From the NCBI RefSeq assembly GCF_002291445.1, contig NZ_CP014137.1, forward strand, positions 2,046,001-2,110,000: 64,000 nucleotides of DNA, in the 5' to 3' direction. Origin of the DNA: Brenneria goodwinii (GTDB lineage Bacteria > Pseudomonadota > Gammaproteobacteria > Enterobacterales > Enterobacteriaceae). The notes beneath the pieces are model-generated. The model did not search any database and was not told the origin of the DNA. It was given only the letters and a program-made list of their open reading frames with translations. Both the position numbers and the translations under genes were made by a program. Of this stretch, positions 26,514-34,742 are shown piece after piece (the first letter of the stretch is position 1; each line of letters begins with the position of its first letter).

Positions 26514-27473
26514 TTATTTTTTATCCAATGCGTTGTTTACATCCGCAATCAGATTTTTATAACTTTGCAGGCCTGAAGAGATATAAATGGAAGTGGAGTC
26601 CAGATAAACAATGTGCTTGTTTTGCCATGCGTTGGTTTTATGAACCAATGGGTTATCGAGCACCTGCTGCGCCGACTCCCCGCCTGCCCCGGTCCGCCCG
26701 ATGGCGCTGTCGCGATCCAGTACGAACAACCAATCAGGATTCACGCTCAGTAAAAACTCCGAGGTCACGACGTTGCCGTGCCGCCCGGAACCCGCTTCAG
26801 GAAATTCAGCGGCCTGTTTAAATCCCAGTTCATCAAATATAAAACCAAAACGCGATCCCGGACCATAGGCCGACATCTTTCCGCCGGAGACCATCAGCAC
26901 CAGCGCCGTTCCCGCATTGGCGGATTTTTCACGAGTCTGGGCAATCTGCTGTTTAAATTCTTCCAGCTGTTTTTTTGCTTCATCTTCTTTGCCGAAAATA
27001 GAACCCAACTGTTCTACCCGCTGGCTGAAGCTGGTCATAAACTGTTTTGGATCAACGTTAAGGGAGATGGTCGGCGCAATGCCGCTCAACTTCTCGTAAG
27101 CGTCCGTGGCTCGGCCGCCGGCGATAATCAGATCGGGCTGGGCGCTGCTGAGCGCTTCATAGTTCGGCTCAAATAATGTGCCGGCATTGATATATTCGCT
27201 ACCGCGGTATTTGGCAAGGTATTCGGGCAAATGCGTGCTGGTTTGCGGGACGCCGGCGATATCGATTTTCAGGGCATCCATGGTGTCCAGAATCGCGGGA
27301 TCAAAAACAATGACTTTTTTAGGATGTAATGGAACCTCGGTGGTCCCCTGCGCATGCTCGACGCTTATTGTTTTAGCCGCTTCGGATGAAGAAACCGCCT
27401 GATCGCAACCAGACAGCGCGAGTAATGACGCCAGTAATGTAGTCTTCAGCGCAAAAGCCACGTTTACCTGCAT
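26514..27473 (-). CDS. Catecholate siderophore-binding lipoprotein (CeuE/VctP/YclQ type)
   Basis: Periplasmic binding component, 319 residues, with a lipobox LALSGC (Cys23) for membrane anchoring. The class III binding-protein fold shows HPKKVIVFDPAILDTMDALK, EALSSAQPDLIIAGG and NPLVHKTNAWQ. From memory of Campylobacter CeuE, ligand contacts are Arg118, Arg205, Arg249, His227 and Tyr288. Here Arg121, Arg208, Arg254, His232 and Tyr297 occur in the same order and near the same spacing, which favours bis- or tris-catecholate ferric siderophores. The ATG at 27473 is preceded by GGGAG at a good distance. A Fur-like site lies upstream. Confidence 0.92.
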   Translation of the reverse strand: MQVNVAFALKTTLLASLLALSGCDQAVSSSEAAKTISVEHAQGTTEVPLHPKKVIVFDPAILDTMDALKIDIAGVPQTSTHLPEYLAKYRGSEYINAGTLFEPNYEALSSAQPDLIIAGGRATDAYEKLSGIAPTISLNVDPKQFMTSFSQRVEQLGSIFGKEDEAKKQLEEFKQQIAQTREKSANAGTALVLMVSGGKMSAYGPGSRFGFIFDELGFKQAAEFPEAGSGRHGNVVTSEFLLSVNPDWLFVLDRDSAIGRTGAGGESAQQVLDNPLVHKTNAWQNKHIVYLDSTSIYISSGLQSYKNLIADVNNALDKK

Positions 27474-27526
27474 TATCTTTTTCTCCCATTGGTTATTATT
27501 CTGGACAATAACGTTTAGACAATAAA

Positions 27527-27545
27527 AAACCTGATTATCATTCGT
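27527..27545 (-). promoter_or_regulatory. Candidate Fur box of the siderophore transporter operon
   Basis: The minus-strand 19-mer ACGAATGATAATCAGGTTT matches the Fur consensus GATAATGATAATCATTATC at 12 of 19 bases, including an unbroken run of 11 over the core. It lies 54-72 bases before the binding-protein ATG and about 30 bases before the divergent small frame at 27575. Confidence 0.6.
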
Positions 27546-27574
27546 ATTAACAGGAGGAATTGTAACTGAGGATA

Positions 27575-27862
27575 ATGTACATGCCTAGCAATTATGCCCC
27601 TAATGAATTTGACCCACGTCAGGAAAGCGACATAGAAAACAGTATTTATAGAACTATTTCTGCCAATAAAAGGACGACCCCGATAACCGGAGCGTTAATG
27701 ACGACACGAACCGGCATAAAAAACATCCAGGCGCGTTTGACTAGGCTTTTGGGGAGCCGCTTCGTTGATGACGAAACAGGAACGCAACACGGTCATTCAA
27801 TGATATCCTTGGCATATTCCCAGCTATCTCTGCCAAACCTGGCGCACAAACCAATCATTTAA
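27575..27862 (+). CDS. Small hypothetical protein divergent from the siderophore operon
   Basis: A 95-codon frame that ends 13 bases before sbcB. A GAGG site is 3 bases from the ATG at 27575 and 9 bases from the in-frame ATG at 27581, so the latter would be the better start. The product is polar and basic, without a signal peptide, membrane segment or known motif (for example TRTGIKNIQARLTRLLGSRF). I do not recognise it. It may be expressed with sbcB or be iron-regulated through the site at 27527-27545, or may simply be a chance frame in the sbcB leader. Confidence 0.3.
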   Translation: MYMPSNYAPNEFDPRQESDIENSIYRTISANKRTTPITGALMTTRTGIKNIQARLTRLLGSRFVDDETGTQHGHSMISLAYSQLSLPNLAHKPII

Positions 27863-27875
27863 GCTCAATGTAAAT

Positions 27876-29303
27876 ATGGCCGATAAAACACAACCTACGT
27901 TTTTTATTCATGATTATGAAACCTTTGGCAAGCATCCGGCCCGCGACCGGCCCGCGCAGTTTGCCGGGATACGAACCGATCTGGATTTCAACATCATCGG
28001 CGATCCGTTAGTGATCTATTGCAAACCGGCGGACGATTATCTACCGGAACCGGAAGCGGTCATGATAACGGGGATTACGCCGCAAGCAGCGCTGGACAAA
28101 GGCGTGAACGAAGCGGAATTCGCCCGTCAGATTCATGAAGCATTCAGCGTGCCCGGCACCTGCATCATGGGTTACAACAACATCCGTTTCGATGACGAAG
28201 TCAGCCGCAATATCTTTTATCGTAATTTCTATGATCCCTACGCCTATAGCTGGCAGAACGGCAACTCTCGCTGGGATCTACTGGATGCGCTGCGCGCCTG
28301 TTATGCGCTGCGCCCCGAGGGGATTGTCTGGCCGGAAAATGATGATGGCTTGCCCAGCTTCAGGCTCGAGCATTTAACCGCGGCCAACGGCGTATCCCAT
28401 GAACATGCCCATGACGCCATGTCCGACGTCTACGCCACCATCGCCATGGCTAAACTGCTGAAACAGGCGCAACCCAAACTTTTCGATTATCTGTTCCAGT
28501 TGCGTAATAAAAACAAAGTCAGCGCGCTGATTGATATCCCGCAAATGAAGCCATTGGTTCATGTTTCCGGCATGTTTGGCGCGGCGAGAGGCAATGCCAG
28601 TTGGGTGGCCCCCCTCGCCTGGCATCCGGATAACCGTAACGCCGTCATCATGTGCGATCTCGCCGGCGACATAACGCCGCTGCTGGAGTTGGATGCGCCT
28701 GCATTACGTGAACGTTTATATACCCGCCGGGATCAACTGACCGCCGCTCAAAGCGCCGTTCCCATCAAGCTGGTTCATATCAATAAATGCCCGGTGCTTG
28801 CTCCCGCCAGTACGTTGCGTCCCGAAGATGCCGAGCGGTTGGACATCGATCGTCAACGCTGTCTGGATAATTTAAAACTGCTGCGGCAAAACAGTCAGAT
28901 CAGGGAAAAAGTGGTGGCGTTGTTTGCCGAATCACCGGCCTTTAGCACGCCGGATGATGTCGACCTGCGCATCTATGATGGCTTTTTTGGCGACGCCGAT
29001 CGCATGGCGATGAAAATCATTCAGGAAACCGCGCCGAATAACCTTCCCGCGCTGGATCTAAAGTTTGTCGACGACCGCCTGGAACCTCTGCTATTCCGCT
29101 ATCGGGCCCGCAATTACCCCAACACGCTGGTTGATGGCGAACAGCAACGCTGGCTGCAACATCGCCGGACGGTATTTACCGCAGAGCGGTTGCAGGAATA
29201 CATCGCGGAGTTGGATACGCTGTATCAGCGTTATGATGGCGATAAACAAAAAACCGATCTCATTAAAGCGCTGTTTGCCTATGCGCAGACCTTAACCAGC
29301 TAA
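27876..29303 (+). CDS. sbcB: Exodeoxyribonuclease I
   Basis: 3'-5' single-strand DNA exonuclease (DEDDh type) used in recombination and mismatch repair. It has 475 residues, the E. coli length. Catalytic motifs are FIHDYETFG near residue 10 (Asp, Glu), GYNNIRFDDEVSRNIFYRN (Asp), and HAHDAMSDVYATI (His, Asp). The C-terminal SH3-like and helical domains follow, ending in YDGDKQKTDLIKALFAY. In E. coli it is next to plaP, as here. Confidence 0.98.
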   Translation: MADKTQPTFFIHDYETFGKHPARDRPAQFAGIRTDLDFNIIGDPLVIYCKPADDYLPEPEAVMITGITPQAALDKGVNEAEFARQIHEAFSVPGTCIMGYNNIRFDDEVSRNIFYRNFYDPYAYSWQNGNSRWDLLDALRACYALRPEGIVWPENDDGLPSFRLEHLTAANGVSHEHAHDAMSDVYATIAMAKLLKQAQPKLFDYLFQLRNKNKVSALIDIPQMKPLVHVSGMFGAARGNASWVAPLAWHPDNRNAVIMCDLAGDITPLLELDAPALRERLYTRRDQLTAAQSAVPIKLVHINKCPVLAPASTLRPEDAERLDIDRQRCLDNLKLLRQNSQIREKVVALFAESPAFSTPDDVDLRIYDGFFGDADRMAMKIIQETAPNNLPALDLKFVDDRLEPLLFRYRARNYPNTLVDGEQQRWLQHRRTVFTAERLQEYIAELDTLYQRYDGDKQKTDLIKALFAYAQTLTS

Positions 29304-29315
29304 CGGCCAATTATC

Positions 29316-29345
29316 GAAAAAAAGCGGAGAGTGATTTCTCCGCTT
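29316..29345 (-). terminator. Terminator between convergent sbcB and plaP
   Basis: Stem AAGCGGAGA (29322-29330) with TCTCCGCTT (29337-29345). On the minus strand the stem is followed by TTTTTCG, so it best terminates plaP transcription; it lies 20 bases beyond the sbcB stop and may serve both. Confidence 0.75.
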
Positions 29346-29509
29346 CAGATTGTCGATAAAGCCTATTATTAGGGGAAACACGGGGGGAAGTTCCCGCAGG
29401 GACGCCTCACCCCCGTGGTCGCCCCGGGTATCTCGGCTTCACAGACAGGTTTGTCATCAAACTCAAGAGGAGAATGAATTTTCCGCTTTCCAATTTAAAC
29501 ATCCTGCGC

Positions 29510-30874
29510 TTAAACCGGTTCTTCACTGCACTGCGGCACCGGTTGACGGAAACTACGCGTCACGAAGGCCAGATAAAGCAGCCCAATCGCCCCCCAAATC
29601 AGGCCCAGCGTCATGGAACTTTTTTCCAGGTTGACCCACAGCGCGCCAACGGTCAAGGCGCCCAATACCGGTAAGATAAGATAGCTGAAGGTCTCTTTTA
29701 GCGTCCGGTTACGGCGTTCACGAATATAAAATTGTGAAATCACCGATAGATTGACGAAGGTAAACGCAACCAGCGCGCCAAAGTTAATCAACGCCGTCGC
29801 CGTATCCAGTTCAAAAGATACCGCCGACAAGGCGATGGCGCCCACCAGCAAAATATTCAACGACGGCGTATGTAATTTCGGGTTGATATAGCCGAAGAAG
29901 CGCTCAGGAAATACGCCGTCACGCCCCATGACGTACATCAGGCGAGATACCCCAGCATGCGCGGCCATACCTGATGCCAGAACGGTTACGCAGGAAAAAA
30001 CCAAAATGATTGACTGGAAAAACTTCCCGGCGACATACAGCATAATTTCAGGCTGAGAGGCTTCTGGCTCCTTAAACCGGGAGATATCCGGGAAATAGAG
30101 CTGTAAAAAATACGAAACGACGATAAAAATCAATCCGCCGATTAAAGCCGTCAGAAAAATCGCTTTCGGGATAACTCTGCCGGCATCCTGCGTCTCCTCG
30201 GACAGTGAACTGATGCCGTCAAATCCCAGGAAAGAGAAACAAAGTATTGTGGCTCCGGTTATCATCGGCACAACATGCGCATTGTCAGACCAGAACGGCC
30301 TGGCGCTGACCAGCGTACCGCTCCCCTCGCCATGATAAACGCCATGAATCACCAGCCCCAGAAACACCGCCATAATCGCGACCTGAACAACAACGATGAT
30401 AGAATTAAGATTGGCGACAACAGCGATGCCGCGCAGGTTAAATAGCGTCATCAAGCCAACCAGCGCCGCAACAAAAATCCACGAAGGCACGCCGGGGAAA
30501 ATGGCGGCAAGATAAATTTTTGCCAGCAGAATATTAATCATCGGCATGAACAGATAATCCAGCAATGACGACCACCCCACCATAAAGCCGACGTGCGGGC
30601 TGATAGCCTTCTGGGCATAGGTATACGCGGATCCGGCGGAGGGGAAACGGCGAACCAGTTTGCCGTAGCTTAATGCGGTAAACAAAATACCCGCTAACGC
30701 AAAAGCATAAGCGGTGGCGACATGCCCGTCGGTCAGCCCGGAGACAATACCGAAGGTGTCAAAAATAGTCATCGGCTGTAAATAAGCCAGCCCCATCATG
30801 ACCACCGGCCATAGCGTGAGATTTTTTCTTAATTGTGCACGCGGTGAGGAAGAAACGCCGTTATCAAGCGACAT
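29510..30874 (-). CDS. plaP: Putrescine importer PlaP (APC permease, YeeF)
   Basis: Twelve-segment amino acid/polyamine/organocation permease; E. coli PlaP imports putrescine and is needed for surface motility. It has 454 residues (E. coli 452), with near-identical stretches such as LAYLQPMTIFDTFGIVSGLT, VRRFPSAGSAYTYAQKAISP, and ATALINFGALVAFTFVNLSV. The ATG at 30874 is preceded by AAGGAGGA. An upstream frame overlaps its start by 11 bases (see 30864-31112). In E. coli yeeY follows on the his side; here ycgR and a chemoreceptor gene occupy that place. Confidence 0.95.
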   Translation of the reverse strand: MSLDNGVSSSPRAQLRKNLTLWPVVMMGLAYLQPMTIFDTFGIVSGLTDGHVATAYAFALAGILFTALSYGKLVRRFPSAGSAYTYAQKAISPHVGFMVGWSSLLDYLFMPMINILLAKIYLAAIFPGVPSWIFVAALVGLMTLFNLRGIAVVANLNSIIVVVQVAIMAVFLGLVIHGVYHGEGSGTLVSARPFWSDNAHVVPMITGATILCFSFLGFDGISSLSEETQDAGRVIPKAIFLTALIGGLIFIVVSYFLQLYFPDISRFKEPEASQPEIMLYVAGKFFQSIILVFSCVTVLASGMAAHAGVSRLMYVMGRDGVFPERFFGYINPKLHTPSLNILLVGAIALSAVSFELDTATALINFGALVAFTFVNLSVISQFYIRERRNRTLKETFSYLILPVLGALTVGALWVNLEKSSMTLGLIWGAIGLLYLAFVTRSFRQPVPQCSEEPV

Positions 30875-31112
30875 AGCATACTCCTCCTTTATTCATGACA
30901 GATGCGTTGCCTGCCACGGATACGGCGTGATATGGCCTGGAGAGAGAAGAGATAAACGATGAATTATTTAAACAGGGCTCGCCGAGGTAACGACGAAAGG
31001 AGAGAACTGAAACACTGTCAGACATCAACAGCGGCTGGCGAGTAGCGCCATAATCACCGTTTTTGCAACACAAACCGGCGGGCACCGGCACGAAATTTAC
31101 TGATTGCCCCAT
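30864..31112 (-). CDS. Possible leader ORF upstream of plaP
   Basis: An 82-codon frame begins at an ATG preceded by AGGAAAGGAAAG and ends in a TGA that overlaps the first codons of plaP by 11 bases. The product (MGQSVNFVPVPAGLCCKNGD at its start) has no known motif. The arrangement would allow translational coupling or ribosome-dependent control of plaP, as known for leader peptides of polyamine genes in general. It is unproven and could be a chance frame in a long untranslated leader. Confidence 0.3.
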   Translation of the reverse strand: MGQSVNFVPVPAGLCCKNGDYGATRQPLLMSDSVSVLSFRRYLGEPCLNNSSFISSLSRPYHAVSVAGNASVMNKGGVCYVA

Positions 31113-31203
31113 CTTTCCTTTCCTCACCGTGGCTCACTGGCACACACAAACAGACTTATCTATCCGGAACGCTATCCGGCCTCTTAGTTGAATACATAAA
31201 TGC

Positions 31204-31238
31204 AAAAAAATAACCGACGCGATTAAACGTCGGTTATT
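31204..31238 (-). terminator. Terminator of ycgR
   Basis: A perfect 11-bp stem (AATAACCGACG 31209-31219 with CGTCGGTTATT 31228-31238), 8-base loop, followed on the minus strand by TTTTTTGCA. It lies about 145 bases after the ycgR stop. Apart from this and the possible plaP leader frame, nothing else is seen between 30875 and 31381. Confidence 0.85.
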
Positions 31239-31381
31239 TGCAAGGCGCGTATTCTGCACCAGCCACTCCCGTCTGACAAGACACTGAGAGTTTCGGCATC
31301 AATTTTATTTATATCTTGTAGTTATATCCGCTTGGATAGCTGCTTCGTCATGCTGTCGGTACAAACGGTACGGCCGCTGAC

Positions 31382-32146
31382 TCACAGCTCCTGAAACTTT
31401 TTCTTCTTCTCAATCTGCAATCTTTCAAACTCAAAAATAACCTGCTGCAAGTCACGCTCTTGAGCGGCGGACAGCGACAGGAATTTAAAACTCAGGCGCT
31501 GAGTGATTTTCACTTCCCCTTTACTATCCACATCTTTTATCGTCGACTGGCCGACAAACTGCATATCCAGGTGGAAGCCGCCATAATCATTGAGATCCAT
31601 CTCAACATCACGGATGAGATCCCCTTTATTTAATAGGCCGGAGACATCCCGATCGGTACAAAGGCTCAATCCGCCAAGCGAGAGATCCTTCATCGTGAAT
31701 TGGAATTGGCTATCATCCGGTAACTTTCCCCGGCACAATAGCGGCGGCCAAAACGGTGTATTGATGCGAAAATAGGTTCTGCGTTGAATAAGATAAAGCT
31801 GTTCGGGTATACCAGAACTGAAAGCGGGCAGTCCTTGAAAATCAACCAATTGAGATATATCCGCTTTGAACTCGACTCTCGCCCCCGCCGGTTCGGCGAC
31901 AAAGGACAACGTTCCTGCGCCCAATGCCCGGCTATTTTCATGCTCAACGCCACCCAGATCAAAAATGAAAATCCCTTCGTTGGGTAATACATCAAGAATT
32001 TTACTGATGAACTGGCCGCGAGAATGATAGACCATGAGGGTTATGTCATTTTTCTTTAGATCACGCAGCGTTGCACAGATAGCCAGTTTATTACGTTTAA
32101 CAAACTGCTCTTTCAAGTTCTCATCCACAACTGTTATCTCCACCAT
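31382..32146 (-). CDS. ycgR: Cyclic-di-GMP flagellar brake protein YcgR (PilZ)
   Basis: YcgR binds c-di-GMP and then slows the flagellar motor. The 254-residue protein has the YcgR N-terminal domain (about 1-120) and a PilZ domain with the c-di-GMP motifs QRRTYFRINTPF (RxxxR type) and DLSLGG. The ATG at 32146 has no clear ribosome site, whereas GGAG inside the frame is well placed for GTG at codon 7 (VDENLKEQF), which would give 248 residues closer to E. coli (244). It lies back to back with a chemoreceptor gene, which fits a motility module. Confidence 0.92.
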   Translation of the reverse strand: MVEITVVDENLKEQFVKRNKLAICATLRDLKKNDITLMVYHSRGQFISKILDVLPNEGIFIFDLGGVEHENSRALGAGTLSFVAEPAGARVEFKADISQLVDFQGLPAFSSGIPEQLYLIQRRTYFRINTPFWPPLLCRGKLPDDSQFQFTMKDLSLGGLSLCTDRDVSGLLNKGDLIRDVEMDLNDYGGFHLDMQFVGQSTIKDVDSKGEVKITQRLSFKFLSLSAAQERDLQQVIFEFERLQIEKKKKFQEL

Positions 32147-32737
32147 TAGCCAATGGTTTATACCGGCTATTTTTAAATCATTGGCGTCCCTAAATCACAG
32201 GCATTGCCCCATCGAAACTGCCGAAAATCCTGGTTAAATCGACGCCCTGCTGATTCATCGCCGCCTATTTAAACGGTACTTGCATAAGCGCGTCAGGATC
32301 TTTTCGATTAGCGTCTTGCCGCACCTTGAAATCAATTAACGTTTTATTGCTACGCCAGCCAAATCGCGCGACACAGAAGCCTCCGGATGGTATCGGCAAT
32401 TTTGCATTCAAATTTAGGACAATCCATCAGAAAAGATATTTTTACAAAAAAATTCAAAAGGTTATAACACATCCCGGAGGACGTCAGGCGTTCGGCCTAT
32501 CAGCGCCGCAAAGCTCCCCGGTTTCGATCATGACCGCGACCCCTGAGGCTATCGGTTATCCGCATAGTATTTATTGTTTAAACGCCCAACGCAATAATAA
32601 CTTCGTCACAAAATTTCATCATGCTCATTTATAGCGCTAATACTTTGGTTACCTATACCGATAATTCACTCAGGTCAGAACTCAATTAACCGTTGGCATC
32701 GTTTATTACGCGCGCATCTTACTGATGGAGAAAGGCA
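32147..32737. other. Divergent ycgR / chemoreceptor control region
   Basis: 591 bases between two divergent motility genes. No supported gene. It contains a sigma-28-like promoter for the chemoreceptor gene (32638-32664). I found no good sigma-28 match in front of ycgR. The long untranslated region is otherwise unexplained. Confidence 0.6.
32638..32664 (+). promoter_or_regulatory. Sigma-28 (FliA) promoter of the chemoreceptor gene
   Basis: TAATACTT, exactly 11 bases, ACCGATAA. The FliA consensus is TAAAGTTT-N11-GCCGATAA; the -10 element matches 7 of 8 and the -35 element 5 of 8. It lies 73 bases before the ATG at 32738. Confidence 0.7.
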
Positions 32738-34669
32738 ATGCATTATCTGATTAATCGGATCCGTAATATTAAAATATCTCATAAGCTCTATATTGGATTT
32801 GGCGTTATTCTACTACTGGTTATTATTGCATCATTACTCAGCGTTAGCAGATTTAAATCAATCCGACAGATTTATGAAAAAACCAATCTGATATACAATA
32901 TCAACATTGAGGTTTTCCAGGCAAAAATTAATAGATTAAAATATTTCTATTCCGCAGATGAGCAGTCGCGTCAGGTCATGTCTGACTACATTAAGCATGC
33001 ATCAGCGCTCACTGATGAGGCCCACCAGCTATCCTGGAGTGACGAAGAGAAAGTCTACGTTGACAATATTGGTCAACATTTAAATGAATTCCAGCAATCA
33101 ATCAGCAATATGGCAGAAGCGACTAAAAAAGTCGTCGCCTACAGAGAAAATATAAATACGCTCAACCATCAAAATATAGCGCGAAACTCAGACAATCGCT
33201 CTGTTAACGAATCACTTGATGGCAATAGCGAGAATAGCCTTGATACGTTTATTTTTTTAATTTCCGGGATTAAAAATCGGGCATACGAGCTTCAGCTCAA
33301 AGAAACAGATACGGCATTGAATGAATTATCAGAAAGTTTCGGGAGCGCCGAAAAATTTTATCAAAATTTAATACCGGCGTTATCGATGGAAGACAAAGCC
33401 GTTGCCGATGAATTATGGCGTTATGCCCTTAATTATAAAAAACTCAACGAAGATTATTTCACTGCATTGAACGGTCTGAAAAAAGCCGAAGACGCGGTTA
33501 AAGTCGCCGGGGATAAAAGCAGCGCCGCGATTAAATCCATCATCAATATCGTCAAAGGGAAAAATGATGCACTGGCCTATGAGTCGGCGAATATCACGAC
33601 TATCATTGGCTTGATAGCCGTCGTTATTGGCATCATCACCGCCGTCGGCGTTACCCGGCAAATCACCAAGCCGGTTATCCGCAATCTAGCGCTGGCCGAG
33701 CAGATTGCCAGCGGCGACCTCACCGCCTCCATTGTTGTTGACCGGCATGATGAGCTAGGGCAATTAACGGCCGCCATGGCGCGGATGAATGAGAACCTTC
33801 GGCGAATGATTAGCGATGTACGCGACAGTGTCGACAGCGTCACCGATTCAGCGGCCAAAATCGCCGTCGGGAATAACGACTTATCATCCCGCACGGAACA
33901 GCAGTCAGCCGCGGTGGTTGAAACCGCAGCCAGCATGGAACAACTGACGTCAACGGTTAAAAACAATGCGGATAACGCCCGACAAGCCAGCCAGATAACG
34001 GCGGAAGCCTCGCAGAATGCCCATAAAGGCGGGGAAGTCGTGCAGAATGTCGTCAACACGATGGATGACATTTCCGCCAGTTCGAATAAAATCGCCGATA
34101 TCACGGCCGTTATTAACAGTATCGCTTTTCAAACCAATATCCTGGCCTTAAACGCCGCCGTTGAAGCGGCGCGCGCCGGCGAGCAAGGCCGTGGATTCGC
34201 CGTTGTCGCCAGCGAAGTCAGAAACCTTTCCCAACGCAGCTCTCAAGCGGCGAAAGAGATCGCCACACTGATATCCGAGTCAGTCTCGCGCATTGATGTA
34301 GGCAGCAAACTGGTCGCCGAAGCGGGTACGGCCATGAAGCAGATCGTCTCTTCGGTAGCAAAAGTAAACGACATCATGGGCGATATTTCCTCCGCCTCAG
34401 ACGAACAGAGCCGTGGCATTGAACAGATAGCAAGAGCAATCAGCGAGTTGGATACGACGACTCAACAGAATGCGGCGCTGGTTATGGAATCGTCCATCTC
34501 GGCCAACTCATTGGAAGAGCAATCCTCTTTGTTGGAAAAAATGGTCGCGCACTTTCGTCTGTATGAAAATGAAGACCGCAGCGCGCAGCGCATGGCCAGC
34601 CTTGCCTCTTTACAACCCAACACCAACACGTTGCTGCAGGCCAACCTTGATACGGAAAAAGTACGTTAA
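32738..34669 (+). CDS. Methyl-accepting chemotaxis protein
   Basis: A 643-residue transmembrane chemoreceptor. TM1 spans about residues 17-39, a helical periplasmic sensor domain about 40-285, TM2 about 288-307, and a HAMP domain follows (RQITKPVIRNLALAEQIASG). The cytoplasmic signalling tip is the classic hairpin around residues 455-495 (FQTNILALNAAVEAARAGEQ, GRGFAVVASEVRNLSQRSSQ). The C-terminus ends NLDTEKVR and lacks a terminal NWETF-type pentapeptide, so adaptation probably depends on other receptors. The sensor domain is of the four-helix-bundle type; its ligand cannot be read from sequence. Start follows GGAGAAAGGC. Confidence 0.95.
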   Translation: MHYLINRIRNIKISHKLYIGFGVILLLVIIASLLSVSRFKSIRQIYEKTNLIYNINIEVFQAKINRLKYFYSADEQSRQVMSDYIKHASALTDEAHQLSWSDEEKVYVDNIGQHLNEFQQSISNMAEATKKVVAYRENINTLNHQNIARNSDNRSVNESLDGNSENSLDTFIFLISGIKNRAYELQLKETDTALNELSESFGSAEKFYQNLIPALSMEDKAVADELWRYALNYKKLNEDYFTALNGLKKAEDAVKVAGDKSSAAIKSIINIVKGKNDALAYESANITTIIGLIAVVIGIITAVGVTRQITKPVIRNLALAEQIASGDLTASIVVDRHDELGQLTAAMARMNENLRRMISDVRDSVDSVTDSAAKIAVGNNDLSSRTEQQSAAVVETAASMEQLTSTVKNNADNARQASQITAEASQNAHKGGEVVQNVVNTMDDISASSNKIADITAVINSIAFQTNILALNAAVEAARAGEQGRGFAVVASEVRNLSQRSSQAAKEIATLISESVSRIDVGSKLVAEAGTAMKQIVSSVAKVNDIMGDISSASDEQSRGIEQIARAISELDTTTQQNAALVMESSISANSLEEQSSLLEKMVAHFRLYENEDRSAQRMASLASLQPNTNTLLQANLDTEKVR

Positions 34670-34697
34670 CCCATTGATAGTATAAAATAGTGAATAC

Positions 34698-34727
34698 CGC
34701 CCTGATTAGCGGCCGATAATCAGGGCG
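34698..34727. terminator. Hairpin between convergent chemoreceptor gene and yeeZ
   Basis: A perfect 11-bp stem CGCCCTGATTA (34698-34708) with TAATCAGGGCG (34717-34727) and an 8-base loop lies between the two convergent stops. Neither side has a strong T tract, so termination is likely but not certain. Confidence 0.6.
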
Positions 34728-34742
34728 ACATTCGTCCCATCG

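Noticed and set aside
32147..32190. Sigma-28 promoter for ycgR
   Set aside because: The best candidate (minus strand GCCGGTATAA) has two extra bases within the -10 element and no TAAA at the right distance.
32326..32634. 102-codon plus-strand frame before the chemoreceptor gene
   Set aside because: Begins with TTG without a ribosome site; composition not gene-like.
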